Below, one piece after another: positions 53,698 through 62,609 of a DNA stretch of 64,000 bases. Source of the stretch: Calothrix sp. PCC 7103. GTDB taxonomy: Bacteria; Cyanobacteriota; Cyanobacteriia; Cyanobacteriales; Nostocaceae. The translations under genes and the position numbers were made by a program. The notes under the pieces were generated by a model. That model worked only from the letters and a program-made list of their open reading frames with translations. It ran no database searches and was not told the origin of the DNA. The first letter of the stretch is position 1. Each line of letters starts with the position of its first letter. The stretch lies in NCBI RefSeq assembly GCF_000331305.1, contig NZ_KB217478.1, forward strand, positions 2,570,151 through 2,634,150, read 5' to 3'.

Positions 53698-54024
53698 TTA
53701 CTTTTCTCCAATTTCAATTACTTCACCTGGAGCAATTGCACTTAAAACGCTACGAACCTCTGGCATAAGTGGAATTAGATCAGGAAGACGATTGCTTGGT
53801 GCTACAAGAACAATAACAGCAACTCCTGCTTGCTGTAGATTTTGCTGGTATCGTAAATTTTGGTCTGTAGTCAATAAAATAGTGAAACTAGCTTCAGTCA
53901 TGAGTTTCAGAAGTTCACCGTTCTTTTTGCCCGACCATCCCATTTCAGCAACTGTCCGTATCTCATAATCTTTAAGCTCACGCCTTAGAGGTCGTGGAGC
54001 GCATTCATCAAGAAGGATTCGCAT
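53698..54024 (-). CDS. DUF5615 PIN-like toxin
   Basis: 108 aa. RILLDECAPRPLRRELKDYE, VAEMGWSGKKNGELL, TILLTTDQNLRYQQNLQQ and VIVLVAPSNRLPDLIPL match DUF5615 (PIN-like fold, acidic residues Asp6, Glu7 and later Asp). Such proteins are presumed RNases of toxin-antitoxin type. It overlaps the DUF433 gene upstream by 17 bp, the usual order of antitoxin then toxin. Confidence 0.85.
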   Translation of the reverse strand: MRILLDECAPRPLRRELKDYEIRTVAEMGWSGKKNGELLKLMTEASFTILLTTDQNLRYQQNLQQAGVAVIVLVAPSNRLPDLIPLMPEVRSVLSAIAPGEVIEIGEK

Positions 54025-54232
54025 AAGCAGTTAACATTTCTTTTGCCAATTCAAGCACTGCAATTGCTTGGTTACGATTAACACTAGGAAAATGATCTAA
54101 AAACTCATCTAGCGAATCACCAGCTTCAAGATAATCAAGCAACGTTTTTACAGGTACACGGGTGCCAACAAAAACAGGAGTTCCCCCTAAGATATCGGGG
54201 TCGCTATGAACAACACGAGACGTTAATTCCAT
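54008..54232 (-). CDS. DUF433 putative antitoxin
   Basis: 74 aa from ATG 54232 (MELTSRVVHSDPDILGGTPV). FVGTRVPVKTLLDYLEAGDS, then LDEFLDHFPSV and AIAVLEL, are the DUF433 winged-helix-like pattern. An in-frame start at 54268 would add 12 residues. It is coupled to the DUF5615 toxin by overlap. Together they form the only apparently intact toxin-antitoxin module in the window. Confidence 0.85.
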   Translation of the reverse strand: MELTSRVVHSDPDILGGTPVFVGTRVPVKTLLDYLEAGDSLDEFLDHFPSVNRNQAIAVLELAKEMLTAYANPS

Positions 54233-54268
54233 AACAAATAACTTAACAGATAGTGAGTATTTCCTCAA

Positions 54269-54813
54269 TCCTAACCTAGTATTAAATTCTAGTACTTAGC
54301 TTGCTGAAAACTTTTCTCTAATCTTTCCTAGTACAAATACTTTAAGTCAGGAAAATTAGATAATTCCGCGTCCCTCCCTGCGTTTTAAGTAGGCAGCTAA
54401 TTGAGCGGGTGATTTTAACTTAACAACTTGCTGACAGAGAGTCTTTTCGTGAAGTAACGCTACTGCAAACAGTGTGTTGCCTTGGATTCAGAGAATTTGT
54501 ATAACTTAATGCGCGTATCGCATTGAGATATAGACATACCTCCATACAATGCAGGCTACACCTACTCTTTTAGGTTGCCCATATAAGTATTTCAATCTAA
54601 ACTGTATTTATACGTAAATTTTATACATCAAATTTACAAATATCACTTATCCATACTTCCTATTTATTTTTAACTCTATTAACATTTGTATATTTAGATT
54701 TTCAGACCTGGCTAATTTATAAATTTGTAGGGAAGATTTATTTTTACCTTACTAAATTTGCCTAAGAATATTTAAATCAATACAATATAACACCATCTTC
54801 AGGAGTGCTAATA
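54269..54813. other. Long leader/promoter region of ureC with gene debris
   Basis: 545 bp upstream of ureC. It holds a short coding remnant at 54356-54487 and then about 320 AT-rich bases that must contain the ureC promoter. The region 54560-54800 is very AT-rich. No clear NtcA site was found. Confidence 0.45.
54356..54487 (-). pseudogene. Short C-terminal coding remnant
   Basis: 43 codons with coding-like composition (GNTLFAVALLHEKTLCQQVV, KSPAQLAAYLKRREGRGII), ending TAA, preceded by an in-frame TGA and no start codon. Origin unknown; consistent with debris beside the toxin-antitoxin genes. Confidence 0.35.
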
Positions 54814-56529
54814 ATGAGTTACAGAATGTCGCGCCGCGCGTATGCGGAAACTTTTGGTCCTACAGTTGGCGATAAAGTCCGTCTTGCTGACACAGAGTTA
54901 TTTATCGAGGTTGAACGAGATTTAACTATATATGGCGATGAAGTAAAGTTTGGTGGTGGTAAAGTTATTCGCGATGGTATGGGACAGGCGCCTATATCGA
55001 ACCAAGACGGCGCCGTGGATGCTGTAATTACCAATGCTTTAATTCTTGATTGGTGGGGTATTGTTAAAGCTGATATTGGAATTAAAGATGGGAAGATATA
55101 CAAAATAGGTAAAGCTGGAAATCCTTATATTCAAGATAATGTAGATATTATTATTGGGCCAGGAACGGAAGCTATAGCAGGTGAGGGAATGATTCTCACT
55201 GCTGGTGGTATTGATACTCACATACATTTTATTTGTCCGCAGCAAATAGAAGTCGCTATAGCATCGGGTATTACAACGATGATAGGTGGTGGAACTGGGC
55301 CTGCTACGGGTACAAATGCTACTACTTGTACGCCGGGACCTTGGAATATTTACCGGATGCTACAAGCTGCTGATGCGTTTCCAATGAATTTAGGATTTAT
55401 GGGGAAGGGTAATGCTAGTCAACCTCAAGGACTTGTTGAACAAATTGAAGCGGGTGCTATGGGGTTGAAGTTACACGAAGATTGGGGTACTACACCTGCT
55501 GCTATCGATACTTGTTTAAGCGTTGCGGATGAATATGATGTGCAGGTGGCAATACATACTGATACTCTCAACGAAGCTGGTTTTGTTGAAGATACTATTG
55601 CTGCTTTCAAGAACCGCGTTATTCATACTTACCATACCGAAGGCGCCGGAGGGGGACATGCACCCGACATTATTAAAGTGTGTGGTGAAGCGAATGTTCT
55701 GCCATCTTCGACTAACCCAACTCGTCCCTACACTGTAAATACGCTTGATGAACACCTCGATATGTTAATGGTCTGTCATCACCTTGATGCGGATATTCCC
55801 GAAGATGTGGCTTTTGCTGAGTCGCGTATTCGTCGTGAAACTATTGCCGCTGAGGATATATTGCACGATTTAGGCGCCTTTAGTATGATTTCCTCTGACT
55901 CGCAGGCAATGGGACGAGTGGGTGAGGTAATAATTCGTACTTGGCAGACGGGACATAAAATGAAAGTGCAGCGTGGTGGTAACGGATTACCAACGGATGT
56001 AGCGGATAATGATAACTTTAGGGCGAAGCGGTATGTAGCTAAGTATACGATTAATCCAGCTATTACGCATGGGATAGCTCAGTATGTTGGTTCTGTGGAA
56101 GAAGGTAAAATTGCTGATTTGTGTTTGTGGCGCCCTGCCTTTTTTGGTGTAAAGCCAGAGATGGTAATTAAAGGAGGAATGATTGCTTGGGCACAGATGG
56201 GTGATGCTAATGCTAGTATTCCTACACCTCAACCTGTGCATATGCGTCCGATGTTTGGCAGTTTTGGCGGCGCCTGTCATGCTACTTCATTAACTTTTGT
56301 TTCGCAAGAAGCTTTAAAACGAGATATACCCAACCAATTGAAACTACGAAAAAATGCCGTTGCTGTTTCAGGTATTCGCAATTTAAGCAAGCGAGATATG
56401 AAATTAAACGACGCTATGCCACATATCGAAGTTGACCCAGAAACATACGAAGTACGTGCGGATGGTGAGTTACTTACATGTGAACCCGCAACAATTTTAC
56501 CTATGGCACAACGATATTTCTTGTTTTAA
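54814..56529 (+). CDS. ureC: Urease subunit alpha
   Basis: Catalytic subunit hydrolysing urea to ammonia and carbamate at a dinickel site. 571 aa from ATG 54814, with AGGAG 8 nt before it (a GTG at 54805 overlaps this site and is unlikely). [20 protein letters not shown] starts the protein. Nickel ligands: [10 protein letters not shown], Lys219 in [14 protein letters not shown] (the carbamylated Lys), [11 protein letters not shown] and [14 protein letters not shown]. Flap catalytic His in MVCHHLD (322-323) and SSDSQAMGR. All active-site residues are present, so the enzyme looks intact despite separation from ureDAB. Confidence 0.97.
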   Translation: MSYRMSRRAYAETFGPTVGDKVRLADTELFIEVERDLTIYGDEVKFGGGKVIRDGMGQAPISNQDGAVDAVITNALILDWWGIVKADIGIKDGKIYKIGKAGNPYIQDNVDIIIGPGTEAIAGEGMILTAGGIDTHIHFICPQQIEVAIASGITTMIGGGTGPATGTNATTCTPGPWNIYRMLQAADAFPMNLGFMGKGNASQPQGLVEQIEAGAMGLKLHEDWGTTPAAIDTCLSVADEYDVQVAIHTDTLNEAGFVEDTIAAFKNRVIHTYHTEGAGGGHAPDIIKVCGEANVLPSSTNPTRPYTVNTLDEHLDMLMVCHHLDADIPEDVAFAESRIRRETIAAEDILHDLGAFSMISSDSQAMGRVGEVIIRTWQTGHKMKVQRGGNGLPTDVADNDNFRAKRYVAKYTINPAITHGIAQYVGSVEEGKIADLCLWRPAFFGVKPEMVIKGGMIAWAQMGDANASIPTPQPVHMRPMFGSFGGACHATSLTFVSQEALKRDIPNQLKLRKNAVAVSGIRNLSKRDMKLNDAMPHIEVDPETYEVRADGELLTCEPATILPMAQRYFLF

Positions 56530-56637
56530 GGCGCCGTACAAATAGCAAAAAAAAAACTCCTATCTCTTAGCCCCCCAAATCATCGCGGGTTAGGGGATCA
56601 ACTCCCTTCTGCTTCTAAATATTCAAAGTTCGGATAT

Positions 56638-56928
56638 TCAAAAATAACGCTGCTCCCTCCTAAACAGGTCTAAAAACTCATCAACAATCTCGTCAGGATT
56701 ATCAAGGCACTCTTTTGCACTGAAACGGGTGGTTATTACAAGACCCTCTCTGTCGAACATATGGTCGCGCTTGTAATCTTTAGCTCGGTCTTGATGGTAC
56801 TTTCTACCGTCAATTTTAAGAATAGGGGCACTGCCTTGGTAAAACACCATAAAAATCAACTTCTTTGGTTTCAGTTTGGTTTGAGCGGTTGCGAATACGA
56901 AACCTAGCGGGATTTTATTATGGTTATG
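56638..56928 (-). pseudogene. C-terminal fragment of a DUF559-like endonuclease
   Basis: 97 codons open from an upstream TAG to 56638: PLGFVFATAQTKLKPKKLIF, MVFYQGSAPILKIDGRKYHQ, DYKRDHMFDREGLVITTRF and NPDEIVDEFLDLFRRE. It resembles the PD-(D/E)XK core of DUF559/VSR-like proteins (ILKIDGRKYHQ), but the N-terminal half and start are missing. An internal ATG (56859) could still give 73 aa; activity is doubtful. Confidence 0.6.
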
Positions 56929-57272
56929 CTAGCGGACATAATATTACACAGAGCCAATCAAGCGGCAGGAGATTCTTCGCGTTGCCAGTGCTGTAGCCAA
57001 AACTTCATTTAAATTACTTTGCTAATACGTCTTATTACTTATTTTAAATTTGTCTATTAGTAACAAATAATACCTGATAACTAGGAAATGATTATAACTG
57101 CATCGTTTTTTTGTTTGCAAATAAAGTTTATTGAATTTTGTACACTGGTATCAAAATATCTATTGCGCCTATGAGATTTTTGAATTATCACTGAGATATA
57201 GAGGCAAAATGCTTACCAAGCAGATGCCTTTAGCTTAATCGGGCAATTTTTATATAGAAGGAAGATAAGAGC
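56929..57272. other. Intergenic region upstream of the PEP-CTERM gene
   Basis: 344 AT-rich bases with no gene. GAAGGAAGA (57259-57267) lies just before the GTG start and is the ribosome-binding site. No other element recognised. Confidence 0.5.
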
Positions 57273-57944
57273 GTGAAACTACTTGGCAAATTGGTTGTTG
57301 CTGCTGCGGCTGGTGCTGCTTTGGGCTTTAGCGGAATGCAATCTGCGAACGCTGCATCCATGCAAATGGTAACTAATGGCGAGTTTGAGCAAACAGATTT
57401 TAGCAGCGACTGGGCTAGAACCACTAATGTCACTGGCTGGCAAACAACTGGTAATGGTCAATTTGAATTGTGGAATCAGGGAAAAATTGGCTCTCCTGCA
57501 ATTGGCAGCGATGGTCTGGGAACTGGTAAACACTTGGAAACAAACTTAGACAGAAACGAAGTAGTTTTCCAGACTTTTAAACTTTTAGACAATATTCAAA
57601 CCTCTGCGGTGTTTTCTTTTGACGCATGGAGCCGCGAAGGTGGTACTGGTAAAGTTTCTGTTGTTGGGTCAAAATCTGGCAACCTCTTGAATCAAGAAAT
57701 CGCCATAAATGGACAAAATTGGACTAAGAATTTATTTAATTTGAGCGTTATAGGGGGTGAAGATATCACCGTAGCATTCCAAGGAAATCAAAATGATAGT
57801 GTCAAATCACCACACATAGACCAAGTTTCGTTCTTGGTAAATTCTAAATCAGTCCCTGAACCCGCTTCTATGTTAGGATTACTTGCTGTTGGTGCATTTG
57901 GTGCAGCCCCGACTCTCAAGAAAAAATTAAAACTAGAGCCATAA
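57273..57944 (+). CDS. PEP-CTERM-sorted exported protein
   Basis: 223 aa. GTG 57273 with a GAAGGAAGA ribosome-binding site. Signal peptide 1-28 (LLGKLVVAAAAGAALGFSG). The mature domain (about 29-190) is a beta-sandwich typical of a carbohydrate-binding-like module (NGEFEQTDFSSDW, VVFQTFKLLDNIQTSAVFSF). The C-terminal PEP-CTERM signal is VPEPASMLGLLAVGAFGAAP followed by KKKLK. Such proteins are processed by exosortase and linked to exopolysaccharide. Exosortase is not here. Confidence 0.9.
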   Translation: MKLLGKLVVAAAAGAALGFSGMQSANAASMQMVTNGEFEQTDFSSDWARTTNVTGWQTTGNGQFELWNQGKIGSPAIGSDGLGTGKHLETNLDRNEVVFQTFKLLDNIQTSAVFSFDAWSREGGTGKVSVVGSKSGNLLNQEIAINGQNWTKNLFNLSVIGGEDITVAFQGNQNDSVKSPHIDQVSFLVNSKSVPEPASMLGLLAVGAFGAAPTLKKKLKLEP

Positions 57945-58357
57945 CTCACAGCGAAAACGCTAATTTAATTCTACGACCGCATTAAAGAAGACGGTAATCA
58001 CATCAGAGTTTTTGGCGATGTGCAATCGATAAAAATCGTGCGGTGTCTTCTCTCATAATTCAAGTTTATCAGTATCAGAAACGTAAATCCAAAATCCTGC
58101 CTATTCGTTCTTGTGCTTTACCACCATTAACAGGTGGACAAATACAACACTGCCAGTTAATCCAACCCCAACCGTAGCACCGGAAGGCAACTGCCGTATG
58201 GATGATCAAACTAGTACAGGGGGCGCAGAAATCGAAACTACCATTTAAAATAGCTAGAAAAATATAAAAATAGGCTTTCTTTGCCTTTTTACTTTTGCCT
58301 TTTTGTACTAGCATTTCTGGCTTTTCTGTTACAACTTCTAACTTTTGATATTTTGAG

Positions 58358-58386
58358 AGCCTCGTAGTTTTTCTTGCGAGGCTTTT
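58358..58386 (+). terminator. Terminator-like hairpin
   Basis: AGCCTCG (58358-58364) and CGAGGCT (58377-58383) with a T-rich loop and TTTT tail. About 410 bp past the PEP-CTERM stop, so its gene is uncertain. Confidence 0.45.
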
Positions 58387-58475
58387 CTCTATATGGGGTT
58401 TAAGTAGCAGGTGAACCGAAAACCAGGATAAGCTTGAAAGCCCTCATTATGTCGGTATACTCATGCGGATTGCCG

Positions 58476-58621
58476 TTTGGCGGGCTTATACTTCCTATTT
58501 TCCTCAGCAATGTTATGCTTTTAATACCTGTAATGCTTGTTAGAACTTGATTACAGGCTACTGAGTATCTTGTTACACAGTAATTTTGATGATTCATGTA
58601 TTGTAGTTTTGGCGGGCTTAT
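58476..58621. repeat. 14-bp direct repeat TTTGGCGGGCTTAT
   Basis: Exact copies at 58476-58489 and 58608-58621, 132 bp apart start to start. Significance unknown. Confidence 0.4.
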
Positions 58622-58632
58622 GGCAACCTACG

Positions 58633-59017
58633 TTACGCTTGTTCTTCAGGTTGTGAGGGTTGTGGGGGTAGTAATTTGTTTGCGTCCGGCGCCAAGTTCC
58701 AGGTTATTTTTACTTTTAACGACGCTTGTCCAGTAGACTCGACGACGTAAACGGAACCTTTGGCTGTAAAGTTTATTCCAAACTCAAATAAAAGCAAATG
58801 CAGGTTGTGATTCTTTTTGCAAAGCTTTAAATGCCTGCGTAATTGGACGACATCCACGTATAATCAAGTCTCGAACGGTGTCAAAACTCCGGTCTACTTT
58901 TTCTATAGCTACATCACCTGGTGCAGCAACACGTCCTACTAACACTTCTGGTACTTCTACTGCTACTAGGATAGTTTCACCATTGCCTGTATCTAGTTAG
59001 ATGATTTTACGTGCCAT
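58633..59017 (-). pseudogene. Broken trypsin-co-occurring-domain (Trypco1/CU044_2847-like) gene
   Basis: From ATG 59017 the minus strand reads MARKII, then a TAA at codon 7, then ETILVAVEVPEVLVGRVAAP and VDRSFDTVRDLIIRGCRPIT, and stops near 58805. A second frame, shifted by one base, continues with LLFEFGINFTAKGSVYVVES and ASLKVKITWNLAP to 58633. Joined, they make one protein of about 128 aa whose end (EFG-NFTA...VKITW) fits the Trypco1 family, often encoded beside trypsin-like proteases. A nonsense mutation plus a frameshift make it a pseudogene. Confidence 0.6.
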
Positions 59018-59205
59018 GATTTTATTGATAAGTAATTATGTTGAATAAACTAGGCGCCAAATAGTATATACAGTAACTTGATAACTGCTTTCTGAAAAAC
59101 AATCATTCTTAGGCATGAGGCAAAATCCAACAACTATACCAAAATAGAGATATAAATAAAACTTATTTCTATCTTTTGGTTGTTAACTTCATAATTCCTT
59201 AATAT

Positions 59206-60300
59206 ATGACTTATTCTGCTGTTCGTTCAGACAAAATTCTTATTGTTGATGATTCTCCTGATAATGTATTTCTGATTGGAACCATTTTAGAAGAAGATGG
59301 GTATACCGTTAGTACGGCTGAAAATGGTTCTACTGCACTAGCAAAAATCGAGGAATCTAGTTTTGATTTAGTTTTGCTTGATTTAATGATGCCCGGTATG
59401 GATGGTTACGAAGTTACACGTCGTATCCGTGCAAATAAGGAACTACGGTTTATGCCGATTCTGTTAATTACGGCACATGATTCTCCAAATGTGGCTCAGG
59501 GTCTTGATTTGGGAGCAGATGATTTTATTCGTAAGCCCGTAACCGTTGATGAGCTTCTTGCTCGCGTGCGTTCTTTATTACGTCTTAAGCACAGTATTGA
59601 TGAACGTGATGAAATTGCACGGCAAAGAGAAGATTTTGTCTCGCGTCTCACCCATGACTTACGAACACCGTTGGTTGCTGCTGAACGGATGCTTGAATTA
59701 TTGTTGCAGGGCGCCGTGGGTGAATTATCACCACAAATGAACGAAATTATCACCATTATGGGACGTAGCAATACTAATCTACTAGAGATGGTGAATACTT
59801 TACTTGAAGTTTATCGGTTTGAAGCAGGACGTAAAGCGCTGGCTTTTTTTCCAGTTGATATAAATAAGTTACTTCAAGAAATAGTCGGTGAGTTGGGGCC
59901 TATTGCACAACCGAAAGGATTAACTATAAATTTAGAGACAAAATTAAATCAAGTTACTGTCATGGGTGACCGCTTGGAACTTCATCGACTTTTTACCAAT
60001 TTAGTAGGTAACGCGATTAAGTTTACCGATAAAGGTGGAGTTACTATTCGTTTGACAAAAGCAAGCGATATGGATGAGGGCATTATGGTGGAAATTGTTG
60101 ATACTGGTATGGGTATTCCATCAGAAGAACAAGTAACTTTATTTGAAAGGTTTCGCCAAGGTAGTCACAAGCGTTCGGGTAGCGGTTTGGGTTTATATCT
60201 TTCACGTCGCATTGTTGAGGCACATCAAGGAACTATTCAGGTTAGTTCTCTTGTTGGTAATGGCAGTGTATTTACCGTTTGTTTACCAATGAAACAGTAA
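59206..60300 (+). CDS. Receiver-histidine kinase (REC-HisKA-HATPase)
   Basis: 364 aa. N-terminal receiver (1-125) with phospho-acceptor Asp59 (LVLLDLMMPGMDG) and KPV. HisKA has His150 (VSRLTHDLRTPL), and HATPase has NLVGNAIKFTD, DTGMGIPSEEQ and GSGLGLYLSRR. No transmembrane segment. An input receiver means it is controlled by an upstream kinase, a phosphorelay role. ATG 59206. Just after the stop is a short GAGTGCTGAG (heptamer-repeat-like) sequence leading into the aldehyde dehydrogenase gene. Confidence 0.92.
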   Translation: MTYSAVRSDKILIVDDSPDNVFLIGTILEEDGYTVSTAENGSTALAKIEESSFDLVLLDLMMPGMDGYEVTRRIRANKELRFMPILLITAHDSPNVAQGLDLGADDFIRKPVTVDELLARVRSLLRLKHSIDERDEIARQREDFVSRLTHDLRTPLVAAERMLELLLQGAVGELSPQMNEIITIMGRSNTNLLEMVNTLLEVYRFEAGRKALAFFPVDINKLLQEIVGELGPIAQPKGLTINLETKLNQVTVMGDRLELHRLFTNLVGNAIKFTDKGGVTIRLTKASDMDEGIMVEIVDTGMGIPSEEQVTLFERFRQGSHKRSGSGLGLYLSRRIVEAHQGTIQVSSLVGNGSVFTVCLPMKQ

Positions 60301-60347
60301 TGAGTGCTGAGTATAGTAAAATTGGGATGCTGTTTGGGAATAGTTTG

Positions 60348-61733
60348 ATGACAGTTCAATTATCGTCAATGTCAATAAATATGCTTGTCAGCAAACAACG
60401 TCAATACTTTTTAAGTAATACGACTAAAAGTATTGATTTTCGACTGACTCAACTTAAAAAACTAAAGCAAGCAATAATTGAAAGTGAATCTGCTATTTAT
60501 GAAGCATTAAAAGCAGATTTAAGCAAACCTATAGTTGAAGCTTATACTTCGGAATTTGCCATTATCATCCAAGAAATTAACCTTGCTCTTAAAAATATTA
60601 GAGCATGGGCAAAGCCAAAAGCAAAATCGGTTTCTTGGCAACTTTTACCTGCATCCGCAAAAATATACCCCGAACCGCTAGGTGTTGTTTTTATTATCGG
60701 CGCCTGGAATTATCCCTTTCAACTTACTATTTTACCGTTAATAGGCGCCATATCAGCAGGAAATTGTGCTGTTATTAAACCTTCCGAACTGGCACCGCAT
60801 TCTTCACAACTAATTTCTGAAATCATTTCTAAAAAGTTCAACAGTGAATATATTATTGTAGTCGAAGGTGATGCTGAGACTAGTAAACACTTACTTCAGG
60901 AAAGATTTGACCATATCTTTTTTACGGGAAGTACTGCCATTGGTAAGATTATTATGGCAGAAGCTGCGAAACACTTGACACCTGTAACTTTAGAGTTAGG
61001 TGGTAAAAGTCCTTGTATTGTTGATGCAAACGTAAATATAGAAGTTGCCGCACGTCGTATTACTTGGGGTAAGTTTTTAAATGCTGGACAAAGTTGTGTG
61101 GCGCCAGATTATTTAATAGTTCACAAAGATATCAAAGAACAATTTTTAAAGGCGATTAAAAAGTGTCTGCACGAATTTTATGGTGAGAATCCGATAAATT
61201 CTCCTGACTACGCGCGTATAATTAATCAAAAACAATATTTAAGGCTAGTTAATTTATTACAGGGTAATATTATTATTGGAGGTGAGACAGATTTAGAAAC
61301 TCGCTATATAGCTCCAACTGTGATTGATAATGTACAGTGGACTGATGAAATTATGCAAGAGGAGATTTTTGGTTCAATTTTACCTGTAATTGAATACGAG
61401 AATATTGATAATATATTAAATCATCTAAACTCACAAGAAAAACCTTTATCTATTTATATATTCTCTAACAATTCAAATTTACATCGCCGAGTTTTACAAG
61501 AAACTTCATCTGGTGCAGTTGTATTTAATGATGTAATGAAACATTTGTTTGCATCTTCTTTACCGTTTGGTGGCGTGGGTTATAGCGGAATTGGTAGTTA
61601 TCATGGTAAAGTCAGTTTTGAGACTTTTTCACATTATAAAAGTGTATTAAATAGACCTGTATTTTTTGATTTAAAGCTATTGTATGCTCCTTACGCAGGA
61701 AAGCTGAGTTGGTTGAAAAAATTATTAGGTTAA
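60348..61733 (+). CDS. Aldehyde dehydrogenase (class 3-like / fatty aldehyde type)
   Basis: 461 aa from ATG 60348 (GGGA 8 nt upstream); ATGs at 60300, 60372 and 60381 are alternatives. The family N-terminus begins near SKQRQYFLSNTTKSIDFRLT. Motifs: PLGVVFIIGAWNYPFQLTIL, VIKPSELAPHSSQLISEI, FTGSTAIGKIIMAEAAKHLT, TLELGGKSP (catalytic Glu) and NAGQSCVAPDY (catalytic Cys). The membrane-prone tail (FFDLKLLYAPYAGKLSWLKK) resembles class 3 enzymes acting on long-chain aldehydes. 3 bp before the next gene, so co-transcribed. Confidence 0.93.
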   Translation: MTVQLSSMSINMLVSKQRQYFLSNTTKSIDFRLTQLKKLKQAIIESESAIYEALKADLSKPIVEAYTSEFAIIIQEINLALKNIRAWAKPKAKSVSWQLLPASAKIYPEPLGVVFIIGAWNYPFQLTILPLIGAISAGNCAVIKPSELAPHSSQLISEIISKKFNSEYIIVVEGDAETSKHLLQERFDHIFFTGSTAIGKIIMAEAAKHLTPVTLELGGKSPCIVDANVNIEVAARRITWGKFLNAGQSCVAPDYLIVHKDIKEQFLKAIKKCLHEFYGENPINSPDYARIINQKQYLRLVNLLQGNIIIGGETDLETRYIAPTVIDNVQWTDEIMQEEIFGSILPVIEYENIDNILNHLNSQEKPLSIYIFSNNSNLHRRVLQETSSGAVVFNDVMKHLFASSLPFGGVGYSGIGSYHGKVSFETFSHYKSVLNRPVFFDLKLLYAPYAGKLSWLKKLLG

Positions 61734-61736
61734 TTT

Positions 61737-62426
61737 ATGAATGATTATACTATACAGCAACGAAAACTTATACAGCATATCAAAGATAATATGCAGCAAG
61801 CTCAAACAAAAATGAGCATATTTGAAATGAAAAGTGATTATGAAAACGATAATGCCATTAGTTTAACTTCGGTGACGTTAATTTCAAAAGCAATTACAAA
61901 TATAATAGTAGAAAAAATTATACAGCCATTACAACTAATAGAGCCTTATCATTATTATTATGCAACTGATTTAATGCACATCACTATAAAAAATGTCCGA
62001 AAAATGCATAAACCTCCGAACTTCACTGAAGATGATGCTCAAAAAGTCAATAACTTATTCAAAGAAATCATTCCTCACTGTCCATCATTCAAATTCAAGT
62101 TTGAAGGTTTAGTACTATTCCCTACAAGTTTTTCATTAATTGGTTACTGTGACGAAACGCTAAGAGAACTAGTTCATGCTTTAGATAAAGGACTTAAAGA
62201 AATTGGTTTATCTGACGATAAAAAATATATTTCTGATACAGTATTTTTTGGAAACATGACGCTATGTAGATTTACACAGGCGCCTAGCTTATTATTACAA
62301 GATAAAATCCGAGAGTTAGAAAGTATTTATATAGGGGAAATGAACGTCTCTGAAATTAACTTAGTGACATGTAACGTAGTTTGCCACCCTAAAAGCCGAA
62401 GAATTATAGGCGCCTATACATTGTAG
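61737..62426 (+). CDS. 2H-phosphoesterase-like protein with degenerate second motif
   Basis: 229 aa. YYATDLMHITIKNV contains one HxT motif (His81-Thr83) placed as in the 2H phosphoesterase / 2'-5' RNA ligase fold. The matching second motif appears as GNMTLCRF (Asn173-Met-Thr175), so one catalytic His is replaced by Asn. The order of strands (FEGLVLFPTSFSLIGYC, then NMTLCRF) fits the fold. It may bind rather than cleave a phosphoester. Tightly coupled to the aldehyde dehydrogenase. Family assignment moderate. Confidence 0.6.
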   Translation: MNDYTIQQRKLIQHIKDNMQQAQTKMSIFEMKSDYENDNAISLTSVTLISKAITNIIVEKIIQPLQLIEPYHYYYATDLMHITIKNVRKMHKPPNFTEDDAQKVNNLFKEIIPHCPSFKFKFEGLVLFPTSFSLIGYCDETLRELVHALDKGLKEIGLSDDKKYISDTVFFGNMTLCRFTQAPSLLLQDKIRELESIYIGEMNVSEINLVTCNVVCHPKSRRIIGAYTL

Positions 62427-62431
62427 CAAAT

Positions 62432-62597
62432 TGTAGGTTGGGTGGAGCGCAAGCGCAACCCAACAAAAAAACTAGCAACAAACTATAATATTTACCTTCA
62501 AAATTCGTGGTTTATGTTGGGTTGTGCCTACCCTACGGGAAAACTCCGTTTACGGATAACGGCATACTACGTAAACGTAAACTCCACCCAACCTACA
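62432..62597. repeat. MITE-like element with 16-bp terminal inverted repeats
   Basis: TGTAGGTTGGGTGGAG (62432-62447) and its exact complement (62582-62597) bracket 166 bp. Within are GCGCAAGCGC and further GTTGGG. The same 16-mer occurs at 52631. No coding capacity. It separates two convergent genes. Confidence 0.65.
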
Positions 62598-62609
62598 GTG
62601 ATACGAGTA

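Larger units (their letters stand above)
57945..58632. other. Gene-poor region with debris
   Basis: 688 bp. Short frames at 58075-58314 and 58400-58597 (minus) show no family pattern, and I do not call them genes. Contains a terminator-like hairpin (58358) and a 14-bp direct repeat (58476, 58608). Possibly the residue of degraded genes. Confidence 0.4.

Noticed and set aside
53612-53968. Plus-strand 118-aa ORF opposite the DUF5615 gene
   Set aside because: The opposite strand carries clear DUF5615 motifs and overlaps a DUF433 partner; the plus frame has no recognisable pattern.
54805-54813. GTG 54805 as the ureC start
   Set aside because: The GTG overlaps the AGGAG ribosome-binding site of ATG 54814, which gives the canonical UreC N-terminus.
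58075-58597. Minus-strand ORFs of 79 and 65 aa
   Set aside because: Cys/Trp-rich or featureless, no ribosome-binding site and no family pattern; treated as non-coding debris.
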